Below are positions 1-11,613 of a stretch of 64,000 nucleotides of DNA, one piece after another. This stretch comes from Brugia malayi. Lineage: Eukaryota; Nematoda; Chromadorea; Rhabditida; Onchocercidae. The stretch's first letter is position 1. Each line of letters opens with the position of its first letter. Location: contig NW_025062475.1 of NCBI RefSeq assembly GCF_000002995.4, positions 8,870,187 to 8,934,186 on the forward strand, in the 5' to 3' direction. The position numbers and the translations under genes were made by a program. Below the pieces are notes generated by a model. It saw nothing but the letters and a program-made list of their open reading frames with translations, had not been told where the DNA came from and did no database searches.

Positions 1-177
1 ACCTGTATAATAAGTCAGATATTCATTATCAATTTGATACGCTTACTCATGTGTCATATGCTCCATGCTTACCACAACAATTAAAACAGTGAAAAGCCTA
101 TGTTCTGTTAACAACGACAAGTAGTAGTTAAGCGTTTAAATTAGATTAAATTCTGAATATATATGAAGTTATTTCAG

Positions 178-3109
178 TTACAACATCGAAGAATTTCCAA
201 CACTAAAATTTTGGCAAAATGACAAAGATCCAATCGTTTACGATGGAGGATTAGAATCTAACGGTATCAAATATTTCAGTGAATTTTGAAATTTTTGTAG
301 CTAATTTTGAATAACTTCATAACTAATTTCAGAGATTATACAGTGGGTTTTGGAGAAAACAGATCCCACTTATAAGGCACCTCCGCTAGCTGTTGCGAAA
401 TTAACGAAAGAAAAATTTAGTGGATTTATCACTTTACACCAACTCGTATTAGTCAAATTCTATGCGCCATGGTGTGGTCATTGTAGGAAACTCGCACCTG
501 AATATGAAAAAGCTGCGAGAAAATTAAAAGTATGTTTGAACTACTTCAAGTCACTTTTTTAATAAACTTCAAAAGGACATAGTGGGAAGATTGCTTAGAT
601 CTAAATCACGAACTAGATTGAGAAGAAATTTTACAAGACAGGAATATTTTTTTTCAGAGTGCAGGTATAATGCTTGCAGAAGTGGATTCTACAGTTGAGA
701 AGAGTTTATCAGCGGAATTTGATATCACTGGCTATCCAACATTGTACATCTTCCGAAACGGAAAGAAATTTGATTACAAAGGACCTCGTGATACAGAGGG
801 TATATTTTCTGCCGAAAAATTAGCATGCAAATATCTTTTATTTTTCACATATTTTTTAATGTTGCATTTTAGGTATTGTGAAACACATGCTTGAACAGGC
901 TGAACCTGCTTTAAGAAAAATTAACAGTGTGAAGGAGGCTCAGCATTTTATGCGCAAAGATGATATAACAGTCATTGGTTTTTTCAGTGATGGAAAAGCA
1001 GAACTACTGGAATCTTTAAGTGAAGCAGGTTAGCTTCTTATAACTGATGGAAGACTTTATTCCGCCTCTATTATCTGTATCACATCCACCTGCAGAGTGA
1101 AGATGACAATGAATTTTTCTGCCGTTAAAAGTTTTCCTTCTACAGTTTCCATAGAAATCTTTTAGGAAAAATAGTTTCTACAGCTAAATGAAAATATTAG
1201 AAAATGGAAATGAGAATACTAGTTGAAAATATTTTTTTCATACTAGTTTGTTTTTATTCTGGTTTTCAATTCAGATCGACATTTGCAATTTAAGTAGCTT
1301 AACTGATTTCCTTTCTTTTTAGCTGAAATGGTGCGAAATGATTTCAGTATTGCTGTTTGTTTGCAAGTGAACACTAAAAAATATTTTAAAATTGATTCTG
1401 ACCAAATAGTTATTTTTTTCCCTGAAATATACTGGAGCAAATACGAGTCGAAGCAAATTGTTTACCAAAAGGCATGCGTTTTCAGTTATTATCCTCCAGC
1501 GACATAACTTACTGCTTATCTGGGAAATCGATCTGCCAGTTTGCTGGATTTAATCGTTAAAATGCTTAGCATATAACCATAATTCTGATATTTTATAGGA
1601 GGATGGTACTGTGGAAGATTTGGTAAGATTTTTTCAAGAAAATTCAACACCTCTTGTGGGTCAAAGAACCAAAAAAAATGTTGCCACCAGATATACTAAA
1701 CTCCCTCTTGTTGTAATTTATTATAATATTGACTTCTCAGTAGAATATCGCGAAGGAACACAATACTGGAGGAAAAAGGTTGGGTTATTTGTCCAGTTAT
1801 TTTACATTCTTTAGGTTAAGCATTTTAAGTTTCCAGAATATCTATTACATATATAATGCTAGTTTTTCTTCGTGTTAATGGATGTTGGAAAGTTTAAGTT
1901 TGATATATTTCTTATTTTTTTAAAAATGTACTAGCATTGTTCGTTTGAGATCTATCCCATTTCCCAAATTTAATACGTCAGCTTTTTGAGATGAGTTGCA
2001 TATTATTTTTTGATTTGCATTTTTCAGGTGTTAGATATTGCAAATGAATATAGGAAACATAAGTATCATTTTGCAATTTCAGACGAAAGCGAGTTTGCAG
2101 ATGAGCTTATAGCGGTTGGTTTATCATCATTTTTATATATTTAGTTTAGATTATCTTCTTCTGAAATCACTAAAAAATGAAGTGCTGGTGGTTTTACATT
2201 TACGACATTTGTAGAATGCATGCTTAAATAACTCAAACGTTTTTGAACAGAAACTCGTTGTGATTTTGGCTTCATATATTTCAGGTGGGATTGGGTGACA
2301 GTGGGCTTGAGCATAATGTTTTAGTTTTCGGTTATGATGGTAAAAAGTACCCGATGCGTCCGAATGAATTCGATGATGAATTATCTGAGAATTTACAAGC
2401 TTTCATGAAAAAACTATCTTCAGGTATACAAATTATAGGGGTTTACTACTCCGAATAAATTTACAGATATTTATTAAATGAGTACTGTCGTTTAATGTTA
2501 TGAATTTTAACTTAATAAACTCGTTTTAGTTCATCTTTTTTTGAAGGTAAAATAAAACCTTTTATGAAATCTGCGCCATTGCCAAAAGATAATAAGGGTC
2601 CAGTGAAAACTGTCGTTGCATCAAATTTCGCTCAGGTTGTGTTTGATGAAACGAAGGATGTGCTGATGGAGTTTTATGCACCGTGGTGTGGGCTTTGTAA
2701 GGTATATTTATTGTTTTTTTAAAGTTTTAATCCTCATATAAAAACTGCTGAATTACATTGACATTAAAAATCTGGAATTGAAAATTAAAGATTTGAAATG
2801 CGTTGAACCTTATAAACTTCCGAGACAAACCTTGCTATAATGTTTCAATTCTAGGCATTCGAGTCAAAATACAAAGAGTTGGCAGTGAAATTAAAAAGTG
2901 AATCAAATTTGCTACTTGTAAAAATTGATGCAACAGCCAATGATATTCCGAAGAATTACGATGTGAGTGGTTTTCCAACAATTTATTTTGCACCAGCTGG
3001 TAAAAAGAAGGAACCAATCAAATACAAAGGAAATCGTGACTTAGATGACCTCATTAACTTCATGAAAAAGCATGCCTCTATTTCGTTTCGAAGTAAAATC
3101 GAATTGTAG
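178..3109 (+). CDS. PDIA4: ERp72/PDIA4-type protein disulfide isomerase, 5'-truncated by window edge
   Basis: ER-lumen oxidoreductase that forms and rearranges disulfides in secretory proteins. Exons read: 178-263, 333-529, 658-799, 873-1028, 1323-1471 (or 1477), 1599-1778, 2028-2114, 2285-2423, 2547-2701, 2855-3109 (stop TAG). About 514 residues are visible. They cover the end of the a0 thioredoxin domain (FPTLKFW), a complete domain a with WCGHC at about 470-484, non-catalytic b and b' domains ([14 protein letters not shown]), and a' with WCGLC at 2684-2698. The protein ends in KIEL, a KDEL-like ER-retention signal. Order and spacing match C. elegans C14B9.2 (about 618 aa), so roughly 100 residues including the signal peptide and first CGHC lie upstream. 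Odd points: the a' site is CGLC, and the intron after 1471 may use a GC donor. The family call is secure; paralogue identity less so. Confidence 0.96.
1472..1598 (+). other. Candidate GC-AG intron in the PDI gene
   Basis: Splicing after AAG at 1471 uses a GC donor (AAG|GCATGC) and leaves a K-to-EDL spacing equal to that remembered for the C. elegans homologue. A GT donor six bases later (TGC|GTTTTC) is also in frame and would add Ala-Cys. The GC reading is slightly preferred because the same AAG|GCAT donor recurs twice elsewhere in this window. cDNA would settle it. Confidence 0.5.
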
Positions 3110-5779
3110 ATGCTCAGTTATTTTTTAGAAAAGGAATCTTATGCATGCTTACATAGACTCTAAAACGAAACGAAGGTTTTTCAGTAAAATCAGTGTATAG
3201 AGAGGGGAGGGGGGGGAGGAGATTTGGCCTTCTGAAAAAGAGCCCGAATTATGTGAAAAGTGGACCTTCTGGATGTATTCCATCACTTTCTTGTTTTGAT
3301 GTGATTGTCTTTTGAATCTATTTTGTCCTTTCTCACTATGAATTTTATTCTGTTTAAAAATTTTTTATTGTTTATTAAACCTTTAGTTCTACTTCATTTT
3401 TGATTTTCTCCCAATTTCTGCAATTCTTTTTGTTAGAAAATTTGAAGATTTCAAAAGAAAGACTCGTCCCATTTCCTTTGAATGGCAAGGATTTTTCAAA
3501 ATATTTTGTGATTTTTTTTTTATCAAACTTGTTTAGAGCTGCAGCCTTTTTATCGTTTACTTATTGATTATGCTTTATCACTTCCCTCAAATTTGCTCGC
3601 TCATTTCCAAGAGTATTCTCTACATTACTTTTGAATTTAATTCACCAGTTGTTGACAAGATTCCTTCTGCTACAACAGATTTTTAAATGATCCTATCCAG
3701 ATCTGCACTGGAAGTGATATTGTTATTACATTTTATGTTTCTTATGTCTAGTGTTCAATTGTTTGTTATTTTGATTATTTTTTGTTCCAGTAAAGGTAGC
3801 AATCATATTAGTGATGCATCAAAAAACTAAATATCACAAATTAATGATGAACCTCCAGCGATATTATTTGAGTACATATATTAAAGGAGGATTACGATAA
3901 AGTTGCTCGATGCTGGAAACCAATTGGATTATTTATAAGTGATTTTTGGATGTTTAACTCCAATGTTATGTGGTCATTTAATTTGCTTTTTCCTTGACTG
4001 AAGTGAAATGTGTAGAATTGATGGGTGACATGACATGACTTTGGTGCTTGAGACAATTTCAATGTTACGCATAGTAGATTTCATTGAAATTAAAGCTTTT
4101 TTGGTTGAATCTTTTCGTGAATTATGGACAACGTAGAGGTCACTGGCAGTATCAACATCTACTAGTCTTTTTTGTTCGCTTACCACAGAAGGAACTGTTG
4201 CAGGAACTTTCACGTTACACGTCTGCAAGTGATGAAACCTGGGTGTTAAGATCACAGGTGATTCGAGATCATTTACAGGATAAGTATGCGGGTAATAGCG
4301 ATGGGATTCCGGAAATGATTTTTTTCGGAGAATTTTAAGTTAATTGGGATTGGTAGTGTTATAAATGATGCATCATTGCTGACAGTTCATCAATAAGTAA
4401 AAAGAAAGAAAGCAGGGAGAGAGGAAGAAGATAAAAACAAAGGTAAACCACTGAGTTGTCCAACAGTGCAGAAAGCTACTACAAAAAAAAAAATGTCTAA
4501 GAGATAGAATGAGCGCTTAATGAAAAAGCTGGATGGCATCAAATCGCAGTACTACCACTCTGATCATTCTCCGACATTACGAAAGACAACATTCCTTCCA
4601 CATATCTGCAGTGTTTCCCCTCACAATGTTGTTTTTTGAGGATAATCGGAGCCACTCAGGAGAGGAAGTAAAATATTACACATCAGTGAGTATTTTGAAG
4701 AAACAGTTAGGACAGACTAAAGGATGGATGGGATAGTGACGAGAGGGTAGCTTGAGACCAAGCTATAGGTGCATTTTGTCTTGCTTTACCTGTGGTTTTC
4801 TTCCTTCCCTTCCTTCTTTCTACCATTCCTTTCTTTTTCATTGTAGCTTAACTTTCATCAGTGCAATTCTTTTTAAAACATGAATCCATTTTTGTTTTCT
4901 AAATGAAATATTTTCTTTTTTTTGCATTACATGTGACGACGTTACCTTCGTTTCATTCCTCCTTCCAGTTCATTTTCAGTTTGCAAATATCTTTTGTTAT
5001 TGTTAGACTACTCGACAGGTATGTTGCCTTTGTTACTCATATTTGATTAAATCAGTTCTTTTCTTCACGTGAAAAATTTTAGATGACAATAAAGGATGTG
5101 CCAGAGAGTTTTTCTGTCCTTTCATTGCAAGAACCATAAAAGTGCAGGCTGTTGCTGAAATTGGTAGTGTAGGATGAGAAGAAATATTTGCTACATTTGC
5201 TTTTGTGTCCTTTTCATCCAGCTTATCACATTATCTAATCAATGTTGACAGTACAACTGACATCCATCAGCGTACTATCTCAACTACATGAGATTCAATT
5301 TCCGTCATCCTACGCCTCATCAACTATCTTTCATCTGAATGTCTTTAATAGTATCACATCAAAAGGACACAAAATCACTTAAGATCATTAAGTAAGGCCC
5401 TCTTTTCAAAATTCTCAAAAATATGGAATTACGTGACCTAAACATCTTTATTACTGTGCTACTGTATATTAACTATTGTATATTTATTATTGTGTTACTA
5501 TATCTAGAAAGAATATTGGTGGTGCAAGGCTTATTTTTCAAGTAGCATATCTTATAGAACGAATTAAACTTAGCTTGATAATAATATCTCCATGAATTCT
5601 ATGTTAGATCGTATTCAAAGTACTGTGAACTTTGTGAGAAGCTGGATAATATTAACATCAGACAATAATTCTTGACATTTCTTGACATAGCTAATCGGTA
5701 AATATAATTCCGACTTACGAGAAATCTTTTAAAACCTCTTTGAGTTTTTTTTTTTTTTTTTTTTTTATTTTCTTTAAGG
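3110..5779. other. Intergenic, PDI to HSP-12
   Basis: No ORF here could be tied to a family or joined by splicing into a convincing gene. Open frames at 4084-4338 (+), 3974-4255 (-) and 4533-4736 (+) lack recognisable domains and overlap each other. The last part is a T-rich tract (about 5745-5776) feeding into the HSP-12 start. The rest is simple AT-rich spacer that must hold the PDI 3' UTR and the HSP-12 promoter. Confidence 0.6.
5745..5779 (+). promoter_or_regulatory. T-tract plus TTTAAG: likely trans-splice acceptor for HSP-12
   Basis: A T run of about 20 bases, then TTTATTTTCTTTAAG, ends one base before the HSP-12 ATG at 5780. Nematode pre-mRNAs are commonly trans-spliced to an SL leader at a polypyrimidine-AG just upstream of the start codon, and this fits. 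Inference only: an ordinary 5' UTR intron would look the same. It would leave a 5' UTR of the leader plus a single G. Confidence 0.5.
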
Positions 5780-6669
5780 ATGGAAGAAAAGGTAGTGGAA
5801 CTAACGCACAACTGGAGTGCGGAGCAGTGGGATTGGCCCTTACAGCACAACGATGAGGTGATTAAAGTAACCAACACGAATGATAAGTTTGAAGTCGGTT
5901 TGGATGCATCATTCTTCACGCCGAAGGAAATCGAGGTTTAATTGAATTTATAGTTTTTATTTTTTTATTTATAATTTATAGTTTGCTGTAGGGTCGGTTA
6001 GGCGAGATAATTCTGTGATTAGTTGGTGTTCATAGCAATTATGATAAAAGGTAATGATCGTAGTTTTTGTTAAAAGGGAAAGACATTTGGATAATGAAAG
6101 AGCGAAATTTAAAAGATGGAATTAGAAGCTTTTACACATCTGTAAATGAGGGTAAGATGGTCATAAATGAGGAATAAAAAAAAAATGCTTACGTTCTTGG
6201 CATTTTTTTAATTTCTTTCTAACAAAATTTCTTAGGTCGATTTTTCATGCAAATATAGCAAAATATCTGATGGAATTAGAGCAAATTCGAGAATAAAGTT
6301 TTTTACTTGTCTTATTACCTAATTTGTATATTTACTTTCAGTACACAAACTTCAAATCTGTCTAGGAAAGTATTATCTACTTATCTGAACAATTCCCACT
6401 AATTAGAACTGATTGTTGTGAGTACTGAAGAACTTTCATAGAACTAAAGTTGCAAAGATCTAGTTCGTACCCTCAAATTTTAGGTAAAAGTTGCTGGCGA
6501 TAATCTGGTCATTCACTGCAGACATGAATCACGTGCCGAGCATTATGGAGAAATTAAACGTGAAATTAGTCGTACCTATAAGCTTCCGTCGGATGTAGAT
6601 ACGAAGACTCTGACATCAAATTTGACCAAGCGAGGACATTTGGTCATCGCTGCCAAAAAGAAAGCATGA
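5780..6669 (+). CDS. hsp-12.2: Small heat-shock protein, HSP-12 family (alpha-crystallin domain)
   Basis: Exons 5780-5935 and 6484-6669 join in phase 0 (GAG|GT...AG|GTA) to a 113-residue protein ending in TGA. The short N-terminus holds WDWPLQHND. The alpha-crystallin domain follows (KFEVGLDASFFTPKEIEVKV, then HCRHESR and the YKLPSDVD strand), ending near KKKA with almost no C-terminal tail. That is the architecture of the nematode HSP-12 group, about 110 aa with truncated N- and C-termini, and the closest sequence I remember is C. elegans HSP-12.2. Family members are cytosolic and small; some lack ordinary chaperone activity and assemble into small oligomers. Start chosen because it is the first ATG after the T-tract/AAG and matches family length. 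It could be another HSP-12 paralogue. No clear heat-shock element was seen upstream. Confidence 0.94.
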
Positions 6670-7875
6670 TTTCTTTCCTAAAGTTCCCTCATTGTAACAA
6701 TTTAAGTTTTGCCGATAAATATTCTGACTATGCTCCATTATCCACTTCTTTGGCACTTTCACGTCTTGCTTATCAGATCTTCAACCAATTTATTTGAATA
6801 AGTATTATTAAATATTACCTCTAATTAAATTAAGAGTTTTCCGCCGAACGTATATGTAGAGCTATACAGATATTAATTTGATGAATTGGGAATTTCCTGG
6901 TGCTTGCGAATTGATCTACAAGGCTGACTTTACATTCATGATCTAATTTTGATATGCTCATACCTTGAAATAATTTTTATTCATTAAAAAAAAGATCCTA
7001 CTGGATGGCACCGAACCTTTGGGGAATAAAACTGATTTAATTTCGTGGATGTTTATTTTATACAAAATAGTGTAATCTCCAAAATGAGAAAAGGCAGTTA
7101 ACCTTGAATGAAATTTTGATAATTTTATTGGAATACATTTATTTCGATGATTAAAGTGAAGAAAGGGCAAATAATCAATGGTAAAGGAAAGAAGAGAAGG
7201 AAAAAAAGACAGCTAACTCACTGGAGTTTGTACATTTTTCCAATTGTTATCACTAGTAAAACTATCTTTTCCAACTCGACTAAATATAAACGGAGTGCTG
7301 TTAAGGAAGCAATTGAGCTAAAGAGTATTAAATGGAGAATAAAATGAATCAGTAGTTGGTGTCTAGCGAATTAGTTCGTTTCAAATTTATTGATTCTTGT
7401 AAGCAGAAAAGTTCTAGAATGATTCAAGCCAGTTCTTCAGCATGGTCTTCTGGAAGATTCCAGAAGCACAAATTAGCATTTAGAATAAATTTCTTGCAGA
7501 ATACTGGAAAATACAGCTAATAGATGAACAAAATAATAAAGTAAACAATAAAACTACTTCATCAAGACTGTACGAATTTGGCAGATAAATGAAAGACAAA
7601 GTGAGATCAAAGAGTCGGGCAAGTTTATTTATACAGCAGTGAATAATATGTAAGGCTAACTTCTCGAAAGATATGGCCAAGAAGTGTAGAATATCCTTGA
7701 TAAGAAATGGACGAAATGCAAACACGAGTGCTCTCATTAAATTAAGCTAATTAACAATAATTAATAGTTGGAGTTAAATTAATAATTCGAGTAAAGTGAT
7801 ACTTTCAAAATGAATTTCGAGCATGAGCAAATTGTCAGTGTTCCCATGAATAAACCTTCACTTCAAATGATATTA
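6670..7875. other. Intergenic between convergent HSP-12 and DUOX
   Basis: Short open frames at 6958-7170 (-), 7147-7347 (+) and 7480-7737 (-) show no family similarity and no sensible splice extension. The region should contain the 3' UTRs of the two convergent genes (HSP-12 ends 6669, DUOX st stop at 7876-7878). AT-rich; nothing else recognised. Confidence 0.6.
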
Positions 7876-10800
7876 TCAGAATGTTTCAAATCGATGACAG
7901 AATGATGCTGCGCTTCGAACCCTATTTACTTCTCTGCATGCTTTTCGGATTTCCTTATTGATTGAATTTGGACCACAGCTGAATACGCCAACTGCTTGGA
8001 CCTACAAAAAACTGTACAACTGAGGTTCAAATCTAAAAAGAATATAAATTAAGAATTATCTGACTCAAAAATAGATCTCGACCTGCATACCCTGCTCATC
8101 ACTTTTAAATATGCAAATGTCTGATTACCAATTTTTCTTCATCAATTCTATTCGATTTGCTAATTGTTCAATTTCAATGAAATACATTATGTTATGTGAA
8201 ACTTACATCTCTGTGTTTGTTTTGTATGAATTTGAAGAGGGCCTCGAAATTTGGACGACCGAAATGATTCACAGCATTAAGGCCTGTAAACATACTTCGA
8301 CCATTGCTGTCACTTCGGAAGTGTTTCTCACAAATGTACTAAAAGTAAACATGTGCAGTAAAACTGTATTATTCATTATTAAGTAATATTAGTAGTGGCC
8401 AGTGGGAAGTAACACTTTAAAATTCGAGAAGGTTATGAATTTACACTCAAAAAACCAAATAGCATATCGTACAAGCATTGTGGTTCGAAGATCAAATTTA
8501 TGAAAGAATTGTGTGACAAAAATATGTATTTCTAGCAAATCTTCCTTGTCCAATTCTTCCACATTGTGTAAAACTTCGATGAACCACTCGTAATTCTTAT
8601 GTGTCGAGCATACCCAAATGAAGTAAACCTAAAATATTAGATCTCTGAACTGCAACCAAATTACCTTTAGCTGCCCTAAATCATAAGCCTACCGTAGTAA
8701 AAAGTTATCAATGCTTTAGTTATTGAATTAACTTGGAGGACTGAAGAAATGAATATTGTGACGAACCATACACATTCACTATACTCCCACACTCCTGTTA
8801 TAGATGAGCTTTTTCCAAAGAATCATCCTCTGAGAAACCTTAAAATTATACAAGCCCCTTTGTACCTTATGAAAAATCCTTTATATCTATTTCTTCACTT
8901 CTTTTTAATTAAAAATTTTTCAAAGCACAAAAGTGAGTTTGCAAGCAGAAACATGCCTTTTCACATTTAACATTTGTATATCGGCCAGACATTTTTTCAG
9001 TGACAAGATCAGTGAGTATGGACGCATACGGAGTCACACCAATACCACCACCTATCAACACGGCAATTTCGAAATTACGCCAATCCTAAAATAAAAAGGA
9101 TGTTGTCGCATTGCTTTATTTAAATTTGCAAAATGCTGCTTTCAGTCTGAATTGCTGATTATTTCATATCAAATTCCACATTTTGGTCTAGCAATGCTAT
9201 GTGTGCATAAGACATACCTGATTCCCGTCACCGTATGGCCCATGTAAATGAAGTACTGGATAAGGTACCCCATTGGAATGTGAGCAAGCGATCTGATTTC
9301 GTAGATTCCAGGTCCATGGGCCAACCGCTTTGATATACAGTTCCAGCGTTGACGCCTGTGGTGCAGAGGCCAAAGAAAATGCATGAAGCTCATTAAATGT
9401 ACATGAAAATGCCGGGCATGAAATACGCACCCATTGACCAGAACGAAATCGGAATGAATTTGGTCTCTTGAATTGAATGTAGATAATATCTAGAAAATAA
9501 ATTATTTGAAAATTTTTGAAACTTAAAATGTCAACTACTTTTAGAGTAATGTATAAAGATAAACCCGATACAGATGTTAGAAACTTATCGCAGATGAGAT
9601 TTGATGAATTTTCGAAACGTTTCGTCTCATTTATCGAAAATAGTCACATCACCTTTATCAGAGAATTATAAGCATATTTTGAGTCTAATGGAATTTTGAA
9701 ATATTTATCCGAAACCAGAAAGCTGCTTAAAACTAGGAACATTTCATATTTTATTCTAAAATCCATCTAAGTGAAGCGAATGCGCCCATTATTGTCAGTC
9801 TCGTTATTTTGTTCTGCAAATCTATTTCTCCTATTTTCATCAATTAATTTTCTTTGATTTAAAACAGTCCTTAGTTCTATTTGTAATTTCGCTTAATAAA
9901 ATTCCGTTGAGTAGATCTTGCCAATAATTTTTTTTTTGAGTATGAATCACTTTGATTACAATTACTTCAAACTTACATATTCAAAAAATTTTTTCATATG
10001 CAAAGAAATTTTTAAATTTTGTGATTTTAGTTGATGCATAAGTTTAAATCTAATTTCATCTAAATTTGGTTATCTTGTTAGCATTATTTTCCGGGAACAA
10101 CTAAAATGAAGTAGGAGGAAAATACCCACACATCAATGATATAAAAATTTCCCATTCCATCCTATTTTATTAATGTAATGTAGGTTAAACCAGTAAGTCA
10201 TCTAAAGCATACCTGACGGTAGTATTGCACCGCTCAGAATTTGTAATCTTTTATACTGTTGTCGCATACCAATAATACGGTCTATTACAAACAGAGCAAT
10301 CGGGCCAGCTACGTAATATAGAAATTTGGGACTCTGTAATTAAAATGTTTAATCCTGGAAAATTTTTTATAAGCTAAATGGAAGCATAAAAAGGATCACT
10401 TCCGACTTTTACCAACAGTAGTGAGAAGGTTACGAAAAAGCTTATTTTCAGTGGTGATATGATGTTGCAAGTTAAACAAATTTAAATATCAGCTTTGTAT
10501 AACCGCAAGCATTTAATAAATGCTAGAAACTACAATGCTATATTCGCCTGATTAAATTACTGTTGAATGATTTCATCTTTAAGTAAAGTTAAGCAAAGAG
10601 AAATGAGCGTACAATATGAAATAGCACTTTCCATTAACTTTTCTTTGCAAAATTATTGAAATATGTGAATTCTAAACTAACATCCAAAAGTTTTGGAAGC
10701 CCATGAAGCACAGTAACTGCATAAATTAGGATATTCAGAAGATGAGTGATCTTAAAAGCGTGATATGCTTCCCTCATAATAGCTGGCGTTGAAAATACAT

Positions 10801-11613
10801 AGGTGATACTCATAAGAGCTACCAGTAGAATTCCTGTTATTCCAGTTGTGGTACCGTAAAGCCAGTAACTAATTGAGGGCAAGAAATTTGAACTGAAATT
10901 GGGTTTTTTTTGAAACTTTTTAAGTATTTCAAACTGAGCAAACTATATGACTTTACATTCCTAAAAAAGAGTTAAATGGATCATTTCACACTCATAAATG
11001 TAAGCTAACTGAAAAGTTTACCCAAAAACAGCTTCTTGGAAGAGACATTGTAAGCCATCTTGACTCTGCGTTGCCACATGATAGAAATTGATACAGTGTC
11101 CAACCGTATGTACCGTAGCCCAGAAGCCAGCTGTCATTGCTACAAGTTTATGGAATGCTATCGCTGAATCAAGAGGCAGATATTCGCGAAATGGAGTTTC
11201 ACGTAATAACGTGATAATATTTTGGCAAACTGTGATCAAAATGAGTCCCATACAAAAGGATAAAGATGCGGCAGCACCACGTGTAACTGCTATACCTACA
11301 CCCATAACACGTCGCAGATCGCGGTGCTCCGTTTCATATCGATAATCTACAAATGTTTAAACATTCATTAAATACTTATAAAAACACTAAGGATGCAATA
11401 AGAGCCTAACACTTCAGTTTATCAATTAAATAATGTATAAACTTACGCCAAAATCGTTCAGAGAATAGTAACAGATTAATAGCAGTGAAAAAGAAGATAA
11501 TAACAATATGCTGACGATATGTTTCCAAATATGATATTGTTGAAAGATACCAGCTGATATGAACACATCCAATCTCTTCGTTTTGTATTGCAAAACTATT
11601 CATACTTTCTGTC
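7876..11613 (-). other. DUOX C-terminal NADPH-oxidase module (exons 18-26)
   Basis: About residues 997-1542. Membrane helices carry the paired haem histidines (SAIAFHK, VHTVGHCINFYH, then FKITHLL and VLHG). The FAD-binding strand is SGQWVRISCPAF with HAFSLASAP. NADPH-binding motifs follow: GGGIGVTPYAS, FHKFDLRTTML, NHFGRPNF and GVFSCGP. The terminal CHRFETF supplies the conserved C-terminal Phe. All residues expected of an active NOX core are present. Confidence 0.92.

Noticed and set aside
4084..4338. 84-codon open frame between PDI and HSP-12
   Set aside because: No ATG-proximal splice signal, no family resemblance, and an overlapping antisense frame of similar length. Not supportable as a gene.
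5599..5919. 106-codon minus-strand open frame with a lysine run
   Set aside because: It runs antisense across HSP-12 exon 1 and the T-tract; the Lys run is just the T-tract.
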